A stretch of DNA of 58,579 nucleotides, taken from assembly GCA_036825435.1 (NCBI GenBank), contig DAISYG010000003.1, positions 1 to 58,579 on the forward strand, written 5' to 3'. The notes beneath the pieces were generated by a model. The model did not search any database, had not been told where the DNA came from, and was given only the letters and a program-made list of their open reading frames with translations. Origin of the DNA: UBA931 sp036825435. GTDB taxonomy: Bacteria; Pseudomonadota; Gammaproteobacteria; Burkholderiales; Casimicrobiaceae. Shown piece after piece: positions 33,855-42,467 of this stretch (within the stretch, counting starts at the first letter, position 1; every line of letters begins with the position of its first letter). The position numbers and the translations under genes were made by a program.

Positions 33855-35426
33855 ATGACAGCGAAAAACAGTTTGGCGTTGCTTTCGGTTTCTGATAAGA
33901 CCGGCATTGTTGAATTTGCGCGGGCGCTGCACGAACGCGGCGTGGGATTGTTATCGACCGGTGGCACGGCGGCAGCGCTGAAAAAAGCGGGCTTGCCGGT
34001 GACCGAAGTTGGGGACTACACCGGTTTTCCGGAAATGCTCGACGGACGTGTGAAAACGCTACACCCGAAAATTCACGGCGGCATTCTGGCGCGCCGTGAC
34101 GTGGCGGAACATGTGCGCGCAATTCACGAGCACCATATCACGCCGATTGATTTTGTTGTTGTCAACCTTTATCCGTTCCGCGAGACCGTGGCAAAAAAGG
34201 ATTGCACGCTGGAAGATGCAATTGAAAATATCGACATAGGTGGCCCGAGCATGGTGCGCGCTGCCGCGAAGAACTGGCAGCATGTGAGTGTGGTGGTTGA
34301 TCCGGACGATTACGAAAAAATCATTGCGGCATATGATGCACATCAGGGCATCATTCCCGCGGATCTTCATTTTGCGCTGGCACAAAAAGCGTTCGCACAC
34401 ACGGCGGCGTACGACGGGGCGATTGCCAACTGGCTGACGGCGCGCGATGTCCAGGGTAATGCTGCTGATTTCCCGCAATCATTTCATTACCACGGCGAGT
34501 GTGCCGATATTCTGCGCTATGGAGAAAACCCGCACCAGAAAGCAGCGTTTTACCGCGATGAAAACGTACCGGCGGGTGCGCTGGCTTCATTCCGCCTGTT
34601 GCAGGGCAAAGCCTTGTCGTACAACAACCTTGCCGACAGCGACGCGGCCTGGGAATGCGTGAAGTCATTGGCGGCGCCGGCGTGCGTAATCGTGAAGCAC
34701 GCCAACCCATGCGGTGCTGCGATGGCGGAGAATACGGAAACAGCGTATCTGAAAGCGCGCGAGACTGATCCGGTTTCCGCATTCGGCGGCATCATCGCAT
34801 TCAATCGCGAAGTTGATGAGGCAACCGTTGCGGCAGTGTACAAGCAATTTCTCGAAGTGATGATTGCACCATCGTACACCGCAGGGGCACTTGAAGCATT
34901 GAAAGCCAAAGCCAACGTGCGCGTACTGGAAATCGCATTGGCACATGCTGAGGCGGGCAGCATGCTCGATTTCAAACGTATTGGCGGCGGTTTGCTGGTG
35001 CAGACCCATGATAACTTTACCTCTGCGCCGAGCGACTGGAAGGTCGTCACCAAGCGCGTACCGAGCGAAAAGGAAATGCGCGATCTGGTCTTTGCCTGGC
35101 ACATGGTGAAATACATCAAATCCAATGCGATTGTGTATGCGCTGGATGGGCGCACCATGGGGATGGGTGCGGGGCAGATGAGCCGCGTGGATTCGGCGCG
35201 CATCGCGGCATTCAAGGCAGAGCAGGCCGGTTTGTCGTTGCAGGGTACGGTGGCGGCATCGGATGCATTTTTCCCGTTCCGCGATGGCCTGGATGTGATC
35301 GTCGATTATGGCGCGACGGCAGTTGCTCAGCCGGGCGGCAGCATACGTGATGACGAAGTTATTGCTGCTGCGGATGAACGCGGTATCGCCATGGTGTTGA
35401 CGGGCATGCGTCATTTTCGCCACTGA
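33855..35426 (+). CDS. purH: bifunctional AICAR transformylase/IMP cyclohydrolase
   Basis: PurH catalyses the last two steps of IMP synthesis. The 523-residue protein has an N-terminal MGS-like cyclohydrolase domain (LLSVSDKTGIVEFARAL, LLSTGGTAAALK, RVKTLHPKIHGGIL) and a C-terminal transformylase domain with KHANPCGAA and the end segment AQPGGSIRDDEVIAAADE. Length is normal. AAGGAA lies before its ATG, 12 bp after fis. It is followed by purD. Confidence 0.97.
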   Translation: MTAKNSLALLSVSDKTGIVEFARALHERGVGLLSTGGTAAALKKAGLPVTEVGDYTGFPEMLDGRVKTLHPKIHGGILARRDVAEHVRAIHEHHITPIDFVVVNLYPFRETVAKKDCTLEDAIENIDIGGPSMVRAAAKNWQHVSVVVDPDDYEKIIAAYDAHQGIIPADLHFALAQKAFAHTAAYDGAIANWLTARDVQGNAADFPQSFHYHGECADILRYGENPHQKAAFYRDENVPAGALASFRLLQGKALSYNNLADSDAAWECVKSLAAPACVIVKHANPCGAAMAENTETAYLKARETDPVSAFGGIIAFNREVDEATVAAVYKQFLEVMIAPSYTAGALEALKAKANVRVLEIALAHAEAGSMLDFKRIGGGLLVQTHDNFTSAPSDWKVVTKRVPSEKEMRDLVFAWHMVKYIKSNAIVYALDGRTMGMGAGQMSRVDSARIAAFKAEQAGLSLQGTVAASDAFFPFRDGLDVIVDYGATAVAQPGGSIRDDEVIAAADERGIAMVLTGMRHFRH

Positions 35427-35460
35427 TGATTGATTTTTGAAAAACAAGAAAGAACGATTC

Positions 35461-36762
35461 ATGAAAATTCTTGTAGTAGGCGGCGGTGGCAGGGAACACG
35501 CATTGGCCTGGAAAATGGCGCAATCGCCGCGCGCTTCGCAGGTTTACGTTGCGCCCGGAAACGCGGGAACGGCACGGGAATCCGGTATGACCAATATTGG
35601 TTTAAGCAAAATCGACGATCTGATCGCGTTCGTGCAGCGAGAAAATATTGCACTGACGGTGGTTGGTCCCGAAGCGCCGTTGGCGGCGGGTATCGTTGAT
35701 GCGTTTCAAAAAGCCGGTTTGAAAATTTTCGGGCCGACACAAGCCGCCGCGCAACTGGAAAGCTCCAAGGATTTCGCCAAGCAGTTCATGTTGCGGCACG
35801 GCATTCCGACGGCGACATCGCAAACCTTTACCGATGTTCAACAAGCGTGTACTTATATTGCGCAGCACGGCGCACCGATCGTGATCAAGGCCGATGGTTT
35901 GGCGGCGGGCAAGGGTGTCGTCGTCGCGCAAACGCAGGAAGAAGCCTTTGCTGCTGTCGATGCCATGCTTGCGGGCAATGCGCTCGGCGATGCCGGTTCG
36001 CGCGTTGTCATCGAGGATTTTCTCGAAGGTGAAGAGGCGAGTTTCATCGTGATGGCGGATGGCGAACACGTGCTGCCGATGGCGACGAGCCAAGATCACA
36101 AGCGGCTCTGCGATCATGATGAAGGTCCTAACACCGGCGGGATGGGCGCTTATTCACCTGCGCCGGTGATTACACCGGAACTGCACGCGCGCGTGATGCG
36201 CGAAATCATTCAGCCGACAATTCAAGGCATGGCGAAAGATGGTATTCGCTTCACCGGCTTTCTCTACGCCGGACTGATGATCGATAAAGACGGTCATCCC
36301 AAAACACTGGAGTTCAATTGCCGTATGGGCGATCCCGAAACACAGCCGATCATGATGCGTTTGAAAAGTGATTTGATTGATTTATTCGAGCACGGCATTG
36401 ACGGTACACTGGATCAGATAGAAAGCGAATGGGATCGACGCTGCGCGCTCGGCGTGGTGTTGGCGGCGAAAGGCTATCCACAAGCGCCTGAATCAGGCGC
36501 GGTGATTACCGGGTTGGAAAAAGTAGCGGATAACGCGCAAAACGACGAGCAAGCACAAGTCAAAGTATTTCACGCAGGTACCAAGGAAGAAGGCGGCAAT
36601 GTTGTCGTCAGCGGCGGGCGCGTATTGTGCGTGACTGCGCTTGGTGACTCCGTGCGTGTTGCGCAGAAAAATGCTTATGCAGCAGCAGAGCAAATTCACT
36701 TCGATGGCAAACAGATGCGCCGCGATATTGGTCAGCGTGCGATTGCGCGTATCGAGAAATGA
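35461..36762 (+). CDS. purD: phosphoribosylamine-glycine ligase
   Basis: PurD makes glycinamide ribonucleotide from phosphoribosylamine, glycine and ATP. The 433-residue ATP-grasp protein shows MKILVVGGGGREHALAWK at the start, SKDFAKQFMLRHGIPTA, KADGLAAGKGVVVA and LEFNCRMGDPETQPIMMRL. ATG 35461 is the family start; an in-frame ATG at 35437 would add eight residues. The stop overlaps the Nudix gene by 4 bp. Confidence 0.97.
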   Translation: MKILVVGGGGREHALAWKMAQSPRASQVYVAPGNAGTARESGMTNIGLSKIDDLIAFVQRENIALTVVGPEAPLAAGIVDAFQKAGLKIFGPTQAAAQLESSKDFAKQFMLRHGIPTATSQTFTDVQQACTYIAQHGAPIVIKADGLAAGKGVVVAQTQEEAFAAVDAMLAGNALGDAGSRVVIEDFLEGEEASFIVMADGEHVLPMATSQDHKRLCDHDEGPNTGGMGAYSPAPVITPELHARVMREIIQPTIQGMAKDGIRFTGFLYAGLMIDKDGHPKTLEFNCRMGDPETQPIMMRLKSDLIDLFEHGIDGTLDQIESEWDRRCALGVVLAAKGYPQAPESGAVITGLEKVADNAQNDEQAQVKVFHAGTKEEGGNVVVSGGRVLCVTALGDSVRVAQKNAYAAAEQIHFDGKQMRRDIGQRAIARIEK

Positions 36763-37298
36763 AGAACAATCTGGAAGAAGTTTTTCTCGACGGCGAAGAA
36801 GTTTTTTCGGGCAAACTGCTGCGTGTTTACCGTGACCGCGTGCGCTTGCCTAACCAGAACACCACCACGCGTGAATACATTCGCCATCCGGGCGCGGCAT
36901 TGATTGTGCCTGTGCTTGCGAATGGCGAATTATTGCTTGAGCGCCAACATCGCTATCCATTGCACACGGACATCATCGAATTTCCTGCAGGCAAACTGGA
37001 TGCAGGCGAAGAGCCGTTGACAACCGCACAACGCGAATTACACGAAGAAACCGGCTATCGCGCAGAACATTGGTACGAACTTGGGCAATTAACACCACTG
37101 CCCGCGTATTCGGACGAAACGATTTATTGTTTTTGCGCCGAAGAGTTGACACTCGAAAAAGCGCAACACGATGAAGACGAATTTCTCGAACTCATCACGA
37201 TGACGCCAGATGCATTGCGTCAGGCGATCATGGATGGCCGCGTTACCGATGCCAAGACAATTTGTGCGTTTTTCTTTTATAGCCAGCAACATAAATAA
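36759..37298 (+). CDS. nudF: Nudix hydrolase, ADP-ribose pyrophosphatase type
   Basis: The 179-residue protein has the Nudix box GKLDAGEEPLTTAQRELHEETGY in full pattern (Gly, five residues, Glu, seven residues, Arg-Glu-x-x-Glu-Glu-x-Gly), preceded by HPGAALIVPVL and QHRYPLHTDIIEFPAG as in ADP-ribose pyrophosphatases. It would cleave ADP-ribose to AMP and ribose 5-phosphate with Mg2+. It is coupled to purD by an ATGA overlap, so it is probably expressed with the purine genes. Confidence 0.88.
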   Translation: MKNNLEEVFLDGEEVFSGKLLRVYRDRVRLPNQNTTTREYIRHPGAALIVPVLANGELLLERQHRYPLHTDIIEFPAGKLDAGEEPLTTAQRELHEETGYRAEHWYELGQLTPLPAYSDETIYCFCAEELTLEKAQHDEDEFLELITMTPDALRQAIMDGRVTDAKTICAFFFYSQQHK

Positions 37299-37325
37299 TA
37301 AATGGGCACTTTGTATTAAAACACT

Positions 37326-37355
37326 CCTACCCGACGCCGTCCCCGTGAGGGTAGG
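37326..37355. other. hairpin between Nudix gene and caspase-like gene
   Basis: CCTACCC (37326-37332) pairs with GGGTAGG (37349-37355). There is no T-run, but the sequence GATTTCAGTCAAC follows. It lies at the border of the AT-richer caspase-like gene. It may be a shared 3' structure of the two convergent genes or the remnant of a mobile element end. Confidence 0.3.
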
Positions 37356-37385
37356 GATTTCAGTCAACGCGAGAAATGTTTTGAG

Positions 37386-38003
37386 CTATGAATCTTCCTG
37401 CCCCGCTGAATCGTCAAAACCAAGCTGTTCGGACAATTCTTTCATTTTGTTATCGGAGTAAACGACGTCCTCAACTTCCACTCGATCATAGTAATAGAAG
37501 TCATAACCTGTCGCTGTAGAAGCACGGGTTGTCGCTGTACTAGGTTGTTCTCGGCGAATTGCGATGTTGTACAGAAACACATGAAACGCAGTTGTTATAT
37601 CTTGAGGCGTTACAGTCCAGCGAGGTCCAAGAACATAATCAATTTTAGGACACCCAAAAAACAATTTCATTGCGACCATGCGAAGTCCGCCACGGCAACA
37701 TCCCAAAAGCAGAATCGATTGGGGATTAAGGCACTCTGTCGAGCATAACGTGGCCGCAAAATTCACCCAAAAATACGATGGTTCTCCACTCGACTCGCCA
37801 AACCCAAACTGATCTGCATGAGCTCCAAGATAAAGATAATCAAACTTCCCCAAAGACTTCACGCTAGTCACAAAAGACTCTAGCGAAACAAGCTCGATTT
37901 CTTTGTGCTCGATATGAAACATTTCGCATATTTTTTCGATATGGGACACCTCGGTTGCACAAATATCGCTACTTGCTTTGATAAAAAGCATACGTTTTTT
38001 CAT
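37386..38003 (-). CDS. caspase-fold (CHAT-like) protein, orphan
   Basis: This 205-residue protein looks like a small caspase-type cysteine peptidase. The likely catalytic His62 lies in DYLYLGAHADQFGFG after a hydrophobic strand, and Cys102 or Cys103 in SILLLGCCRGG, the arrangement of CHAT and other clan CD peptidases. A core strand DYVLGPRWTVTP follows. ATG 38003 has a strong AAGGAGGT site; longer reading to 38048 is unlikely. Base composition is visibly lower in GC than the neighbours, which suggests acquisition. No partner gene is next to it: flanks are a Nudix gene and an LPS glycosyltransferase. Peptidase activity and substrate are not shown. Confidence 0.6.
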   Translation of the reverse strand: MKKRMLFIKASSDICATEVSHIEKICEMFHIEHKEIELVSLESFVTSVKSLGKFDYLYLGAHADQFGFGESSGEPSYFWVNFAATLCSTECLNPQSILLLGCCRGGLRMVAMKLFFGCPKIDYVLGPRWTVTPQDITTAFHVFLYNIAIRREQPSTATTRASTATGYDFYYYDRVEVEDVVYSDNKMKELSEQLGFDDSAGQEDS

Positions 38004-38037
38004 TTTGACCTCCTTAATTGAAATGAAGAAGATACGT

Positions 38038-39114
38038 TTATTTCTCAACGTTCTCCAATCGTTTCACCACGCATCGAATCACTTCCTCCGCAGGAATCGC
38101 CGATAGATAACGCGTTGCTGTGCTGGTATCGATACTGTCGGGGTGCGGGAGTTCGCCCCAATCGGCAGCGTTGAACACCGTGATCGGCGCTTGCCATGGC
38201 GACCATTCGTGAATTTTGCTCGGACCGAACAAGGCGATGCCGGGCGTTTGCAGCGCTGCGGCGAGGTGCATCGGAACGGAATCGACGCCGATGAAGAAGC
38301 GCGCACGCGCAATCGCAGCCGCGAGCTCCATCAAAGACAGTTGTCCGACCAACGAATAAATATTATTTCGCCCACTTTGCACTTGCGCCAAAATATTGTT
38401 TGCCATCGTTTGTTCGCTCTCGGTGGGTGCGCCGGTAAGCACAATCGACCAGCCGCGTGCGCGCAGCGCGTCGATGACTTGCGCAAAGGAAGCGTCTTCC
38501 CAGCATTTGAAAAACCAGCGTGCGCCGGGGTGGATCAGCACGAAAGGTTCTTGTTGCCAGCCGATCGCTGTCAGTTTTTGTTGAACGGCGTTGTCGCTTT
38601 CGGGAAGGACATTGAAACGCAGCGGAAACTGTGCGGCATCGACATCGATATTCCACGCGCGCAATATCGATAATTGCAATTCAACGTTATGCTTCGGCGT
38701 TTGTGGCAATGGGATACGTGCGTTGAAGCTCGTTCGCCAGCGCCACGATTGCCGACGCGGATAATCAAATGCGAGGCGTTGAACCGTGCCTAACGTATGA
38801 GCGAGGCCGATACCGCGCCAGCTTTCCGTGAGGTGAATCAGCGTATCGTAATGGCGCGCGCGTAATGCACGCAACAGTTTGATTTCTTCGCAAATTCGCG
38901 TACGCTGTCCCTGCTTCTTCCATTGCCGATCAATCGTGAAGCAGTGTGCAATGTGCGGATTACTGCGCAGCATGTCGAGTGTTTCGCGGTAGATGAGAAC
39001 ATCAATGGTGGAGTCTGGGAAATAGTGCGTCAATGCGTCGATGAGCGGTGTTGTCAGCAACACGTCGCCGTGGTGACGAAGTTTGACCAGTAAAATACGC
39101 TTCGGCGAAATCAT
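38038..39114 (-). CDS. glycosyltransferase family 9, LPS heptosyltransferase
   Basis: The 358-residue protein matches heptosyltransferases of the RfaQ/WaaQ type that add heptose to the LPS inner core from ADP-heptose on the cytoplasmic face. Typical segments are ILLVKLRHHGDVLLTTPLI at the start, LIHPGARWFFKCWEDASFA in the middle and FIGVDSVPMHLAAAL and ALFGPS near the end. ATG 39114 is the family start; earlier starts would run into the divergent deacetylase gene. The 61-bp gap 39115-39175 must hold both promoters. Which heptose position it serves cannot be told. Confidence 0.85.
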   Translation of the reverse strand: MISPKRILLVKLRHHGDVLLTTPLIDALTHYFPDSTIDVLIYRETLDMLRSNPHIAHCFTIDRQWKKQGQRTRICEEIKLLRALRARHYDTLIHLTESWRGIGLAHTLGTVQRLAFDYPRRQSWRWRTSFNARIPLPQTPKHNVELQLSILRAWNIDVDAAQFPLRFNVLPESDNAVQQKLTAIGWQQEPFVLIHPGARWFFKCWEDASFAQVIDALRARGWSIVLTGAPTESEQTMANNILAQVQSGRNNIYSLVGQLSLMELAAAIARARFFIGVDSVPMHLAAALQTPGIALFGPSKIHEWSPWQAPITVFNAADWGELPHPDSIDTSTATRYLSAIPAEEVIRCVVKRLENVEK

Positions 39115-39175
39115 GAATTTTGACGACGAGAGTTTGACGTGTATCCTATCAGACGTTATTGTAATTCTTTCCACC

Positions 39176-40144
39176 ATGGCGCAACCATTTTTTATCATCA
39201 CCATTGATACCGAAGGCGACAACCTTTGGGAGAAAGCGCACGAGATTACGACGCAAAACGCTGCGTATCTGGCGCGTTTTCAGCAGTTGTGCGAGCGATT
39301 CGGCTTTAAACCGACGTATCTGACCAATTATGAAATGGCGCAGGATGCGACGTTTCAGACATTCGGTCGCGATATCATTCACAGAAAGACGGGCGAAATC
39401 GGTACGCATGTTCATGCTTGGAACAATCCACCGCTGGTGTCGATCACTGACGACGATGATGCACATAAAACGTATTTGATTGAATATCCGGATGATGTGA
39501 TGCGCGACAAGTTTGCGACAACGCATCGTCTTCTGGAAGAAGTTTTTCAAACGCCGATGGTCAGCCATCGTGCTGGGCGCTGGGCGCTCGACAGTCGTTA
39601 TGTGAAACTGTTGATCGAGTTCGGTTATCAGGCGGATTGTTCCGTGACGCCCGAAGTGAATTGGCGAACAACGCTCGGCAAACCCGATGGTGCGGGTGGA
39701 ACGGATTATCGTTTTTTTCCAAAGCACGCGTATTACATGAGCACGAGTCGCATTGACCAACCCGGTGACTCGACGTTGTTGCAGGTGCCGATGACGACGC
39801 GGTTCAAATATGGTGCAACAATCAATACGCTGAAACGTTGGCGCGCGCAATGGCGCGGCAAACCATATCAGGATTCAGTGTCATGGTTGCGCCCGCGCGG
39901 CGGCAACGTTGGCGCGATGAAAAAGCTGGTGCGTCGTTGTCTCGCCGAGCCGAAGGCGGATTACGTTGAATTCATGCTGCACTCATCCGAGTTCATGCCC
40001 GGCGGCAGCCCGACGTTTCGCAGTGAGGCGCATATCGAAAACTTGTACCGCGATCTGGAGGAATTGTTTTCGTGGCTGACGACGATCTGTCAAGGTGCAA
40101 CGCTCAATGATTATGCGTGTCACGTGCGCCGCGTTTCCGAGTAA
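39176..40144 (+). CDS. polysaccharide deacetylase-like protein
   Basis: The 322-residue protein has features of the NodB-like deacetylase fold: FFIITIDTEGDN at the start with the metal-binding Asp, EIGTHVHAWNNPP with the two histidines, and SHRAGRWALD. Similar proteins lie in LPS and polysaccharide clusters (WalW-like). It could deacetylate or otherwise modify a sugar of the core. It is the only plus-strand gene in an otherwise minus-strand LPS cluster. The 3' end overlaps the convergent glycosyltransferase by 41 bp. Confidence 0.72.
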   Translation: MAQPFFIITIDTEGDNLWEKAHEITTQNAAYLARFQQLCERFGFKPTYLTNYEMAQDATFQTFGRDIIHRKTGEIGTHVHAWNNPPLVSITDDDDAHKTYLIEYPDDVMRDKFATTHRLLEEVFQTPMVSHRAGRWALDSRYVKLLIEFGYQADCSVTPEVNWRTTLGKPDGAGGTDYRFFPKHAYYMSTSRIDQPGDSTLLQVPMTTRFKYGATINTLKRWRAQWRGKPYQDSVSWLRPRGGNVGAMKKLVRRCLAEPKADYVEFMLHSSEFMPGGSPTFRSEAHIENLYRDLEELFSWLTTICQGATLNDYACHVRRVSE

Positions 40145-41336
40145 CCTGCTCGTCGAAAAAGCGATACAAATCAAGAGCCAGCATTGCAAAACGTTCCTGC
40201 TTTCGTGATTCAGTCAACGCTTGTTGGCTGAGTTTTTGATAACGCGCCGGATCGTCGCGTAGCGCGATCACCGCATCGGCAATGGTTTCCGGGTCGAGCA
40301 TCTTGGGTGGCGCGATGGTGTCGGTATTCGGCCAATAAATCAGCGGCGAATACTCCGGTGTGGCGTGGGTGCGTTGCAGATAATCGTCAACATCAAGCGT
40401 CGGTTCAAGACACAGGCCGGTAATACCATCTTGTACCGATTCGACCATGCCGTCCGCTTTGCCGGTAATCGTTGGTATACCCCATGCCGCAGCTTCCAAG
40501 TTTGTCAGGCCAAAACTCTCATGCATTGACGGGCAAAGATAAATATCGATATTCTGATAAAAATCATCCAAGTTGTTTTGCAAGCCAAGCAACCGCACCT
40601 CTTGTTGCAAGCCATGCTGTTCAATCAAATTTTCCAGCACGGATCGCTCTTTGCCTTCGCCTGCAATCGTGACGGTGACAGCGCATCCTTTTTCCTTAAG
40701 CACTTTGGCGGTTAATATGAGCAGCCCCATGCATTTGACCGGTGCCAAGCGTCCGGCACTACCCAGACGAACCGGCTGTGAACCATCCAGTCCATGTCGT
40801 GACATAATGGGCATACTTGGCCATGCAGAGTCCAGCAGAACATTTTTTCGCACATGGACAGGTTGCTGTACATGATATTTCAGTTGCAGAATACGTTTTG
40901 CCGCGTGGGAAACCGCAATAATGGCATCAATCTGCGCAAAAAACTTTTGCACGAATTGTTGAGCATGTGTGTACCAAGAACCGCCGTGTTCGTAATAAAT
41001 CACCGGGCATTTCGTCGGAAAAACAACGTCGGTGAATTGATTCCAGACGACGATCAAATCGGGTGCGATATTTTTTATGCATTGACGACGTCGTGCTTTT
41101 CTGAGCCATTTAGATTTAGGCCACTTTGGCACTCGAAAGACGCCGTAATCGCGCACGGTGACAAGACGCGCATGTTCGAGAACATTGTCACGAATCGGCT
41201 GCGCAATCGCATTGCGTTCGCTGAGAATGAAATGCTCGACTGGGTAGGGCGATGGCGCGTTGAGAAACTCGGAAAAAATGCGTTCAACGCCGCCGATGTT
41301 GGCAAGATCGATGATGTGCAAAATGCGCATTTTCAT
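40104..41336 (-). CDS. glycosyltransferase family 4 (GT-B)
   Basis: The 410-residue protein has the GT-B fold with MRILHIIDLANIGGVERIF at the start, YYEHGG, the linker GSAGRLAPVKCMGLLI and the donor-site motif PSMHESFGLTNLEAAAWGIPTI. It should add a sugar from a nucleotide donor to LPS core or O-chain. ATG 41336 is two codons into a longer GTG reading and has AAAGGA upstream. It lies 6 bp after the preceding glycosyltransferase stop. Confidence 0.85.
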   Translation of the reverse strand: MKMRILHIIDLANIGGVERIFSEFLNAPSPYPVEHFILSERNAIAQPIRDNVLEHARLVTVRDYGVFRVPKWPKSKWLRKARRRQCIKNIAPDLIVVWNQFTDVVFPTKCPVIYYEHGGSWYTHAQQFVQKFFAQIDAIIAVSHAAKRILQLKYHVQQPVHVRKNVLLDSAWPSMPIMSRHGLDGSQPVRLGSAGRLAPVKCMGLLILTAKVLKEKGCAVTVTIAGEGKERSVLENLIEQHGLQQEVRLLGLQNNLDDFYQNIDIYLCPSMHESFGLTNLEAAAWGIPTITGKADGMVESVQDGITGLCLEPTLDVDDYLQRTHATPEYSPLIYWPNTDTIAPPKMLDPETIADAVIALRDDPARYQKLSQQALTESRKQERFAMLALDLYRFFDEQVTRKRGARDTHNH

Positions 41337-41342
41337 CACTGA

Positions 41343-42467
41343 TCATCCTTTGGCTTTGTACAGTGCTGCATGATAAGCCGTCAACACGGTTGCCATCATG
41401 ACGTCAAAGGTCATCGTTTGGCGTGCTTTTTGATAGGCGTTGTCGCGCAGTTCCGCAGCGAGCTGCGGTTGCGTCAGCAAAGTTTTAACCGCTACGGCGA
41501 TGGCGTCATGGTCTTGTGGTGCGCACAGTAAACCGGTTTCGCAATCGTCGATCATTTCAGGCAAACCGCCGACGCGTGTGGCAATGATATTACGTTTCAT
41601 CAACGCGGCTTGAGGCACCAGACGGGTTTGCGCTTCGGTCGCAATTGAGGCGATGACGACAATATTGGCTAGTGCCAGATATTGTTCGATATCATCGTGA
41701 TAGCCAAGAAACAGAATGCGCTTGCCGAACTCATCACCCGCTTCGGCGATAACCTGTTCACGGTATGCTTCGGTTTGCCCGGTGGCTTCGCCGACCTGAA
41801 TGAAGACCAGATTGTCGAACGAATCCAATAGCGAACGGGCAGCGTGCACGAAATAAAGCTGTCCTTTGTCAGGGCGGATCATGCCGATATTGGCAATCAC
41901 AACGGCTTCCGGCGCAATGCCGAGCGATTGGCGCAGTGCACGATCATCAATATCAGGACGAAAACGCTGCGGATCAACGCCTGCCGGAACGACAAAAATA
42001 TCCTGATCAAAAGCCAAATGTTTTTCCAATAATTGTTTGCGGATTTTATCGGCGGTCACTGTGACAGCATGTTGTCCATGCCGCCACACTAACCCGTACC
42101 AGCCATGGCTTTTGATTTCATTGGTGACGTGACGACTGCGCACCACAGCAAGCTTCGTCAGCCATTTCAACAACGCGCCGTAAGCGGCATCGCGACTGCC
42201 ATGGCAATCCAGAATATCAATACGATTTTTGCGAACGATTCGCCACAGTTTGGCGAGCACGAACGGGTGCACGGTTCCGCGCAGATTGATGGTTGCGCAG
42301 GGAATGTTTCGTTGCTCCGCCTGCTGAATGATTTTCGATGCAGGTCGCGCAATGATCATGGCGAAATGACCGTTTTGGTTGAGCCATTCCGTTTGTTCAA
42401 TAATGCGTAGTTCCTGTCCACCCCAATCCATGGATGACTCAAAGTGTGCGATGCGAAGCGGATTCAT
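41343..42467 (-). CDS. glycosyltransferase family 4 (GT-B)
   Basis: The 374-residue protein begins LRIAHFESSMDWGGQELRI and has ANIGMIRPDKGQLYFVHAAR in the linker and ATRVGGLPEMIDDCETGLL in the donor site, as usual for family 4. The His-rich segment KSHGWYGLVWRHGQHAVTVT is near residue 120. ATG 42467 overlaps the O-antigen ligase stop as ATGA; earlier in-frame starts lie inside that gene. It is part of the same minus-strand LPS operon. Sugar donor unknown. Confidence 0.85.
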   Translation of the reverse strand: MNPLRIAHFESSMDWGGQELRIIEQTEWLNQNGHFAMIIARPASKIIQQAEQRNIPCATINLRGTVHPFVLAKLWRIVRKNRIDILDCHGSRDAAYGALLKWLTKLAVVRSRHVTNEIKSHGWYGLVWRHGQHAVTVTADKIRKQLLEKHLAFDQDIFVVPAGVDPQRFRPDIDDRALRQSLGIAPEAVVIANIGMIRPDKGQLYFVHAARSLLDSFDNLVFIQVGEATGQTEAYREQVIAEAGDEFGKRILFLGYHDDIEQYLALANIVVIASIATEAQTRLVPQAALMKRNIIATRVGGLPEMIDDCETGLLCAPQDHDAIAVAVKTLLTQPQLAAELRDNAYQKARQTMTFDVMMATVLTAYHAALYKAKG

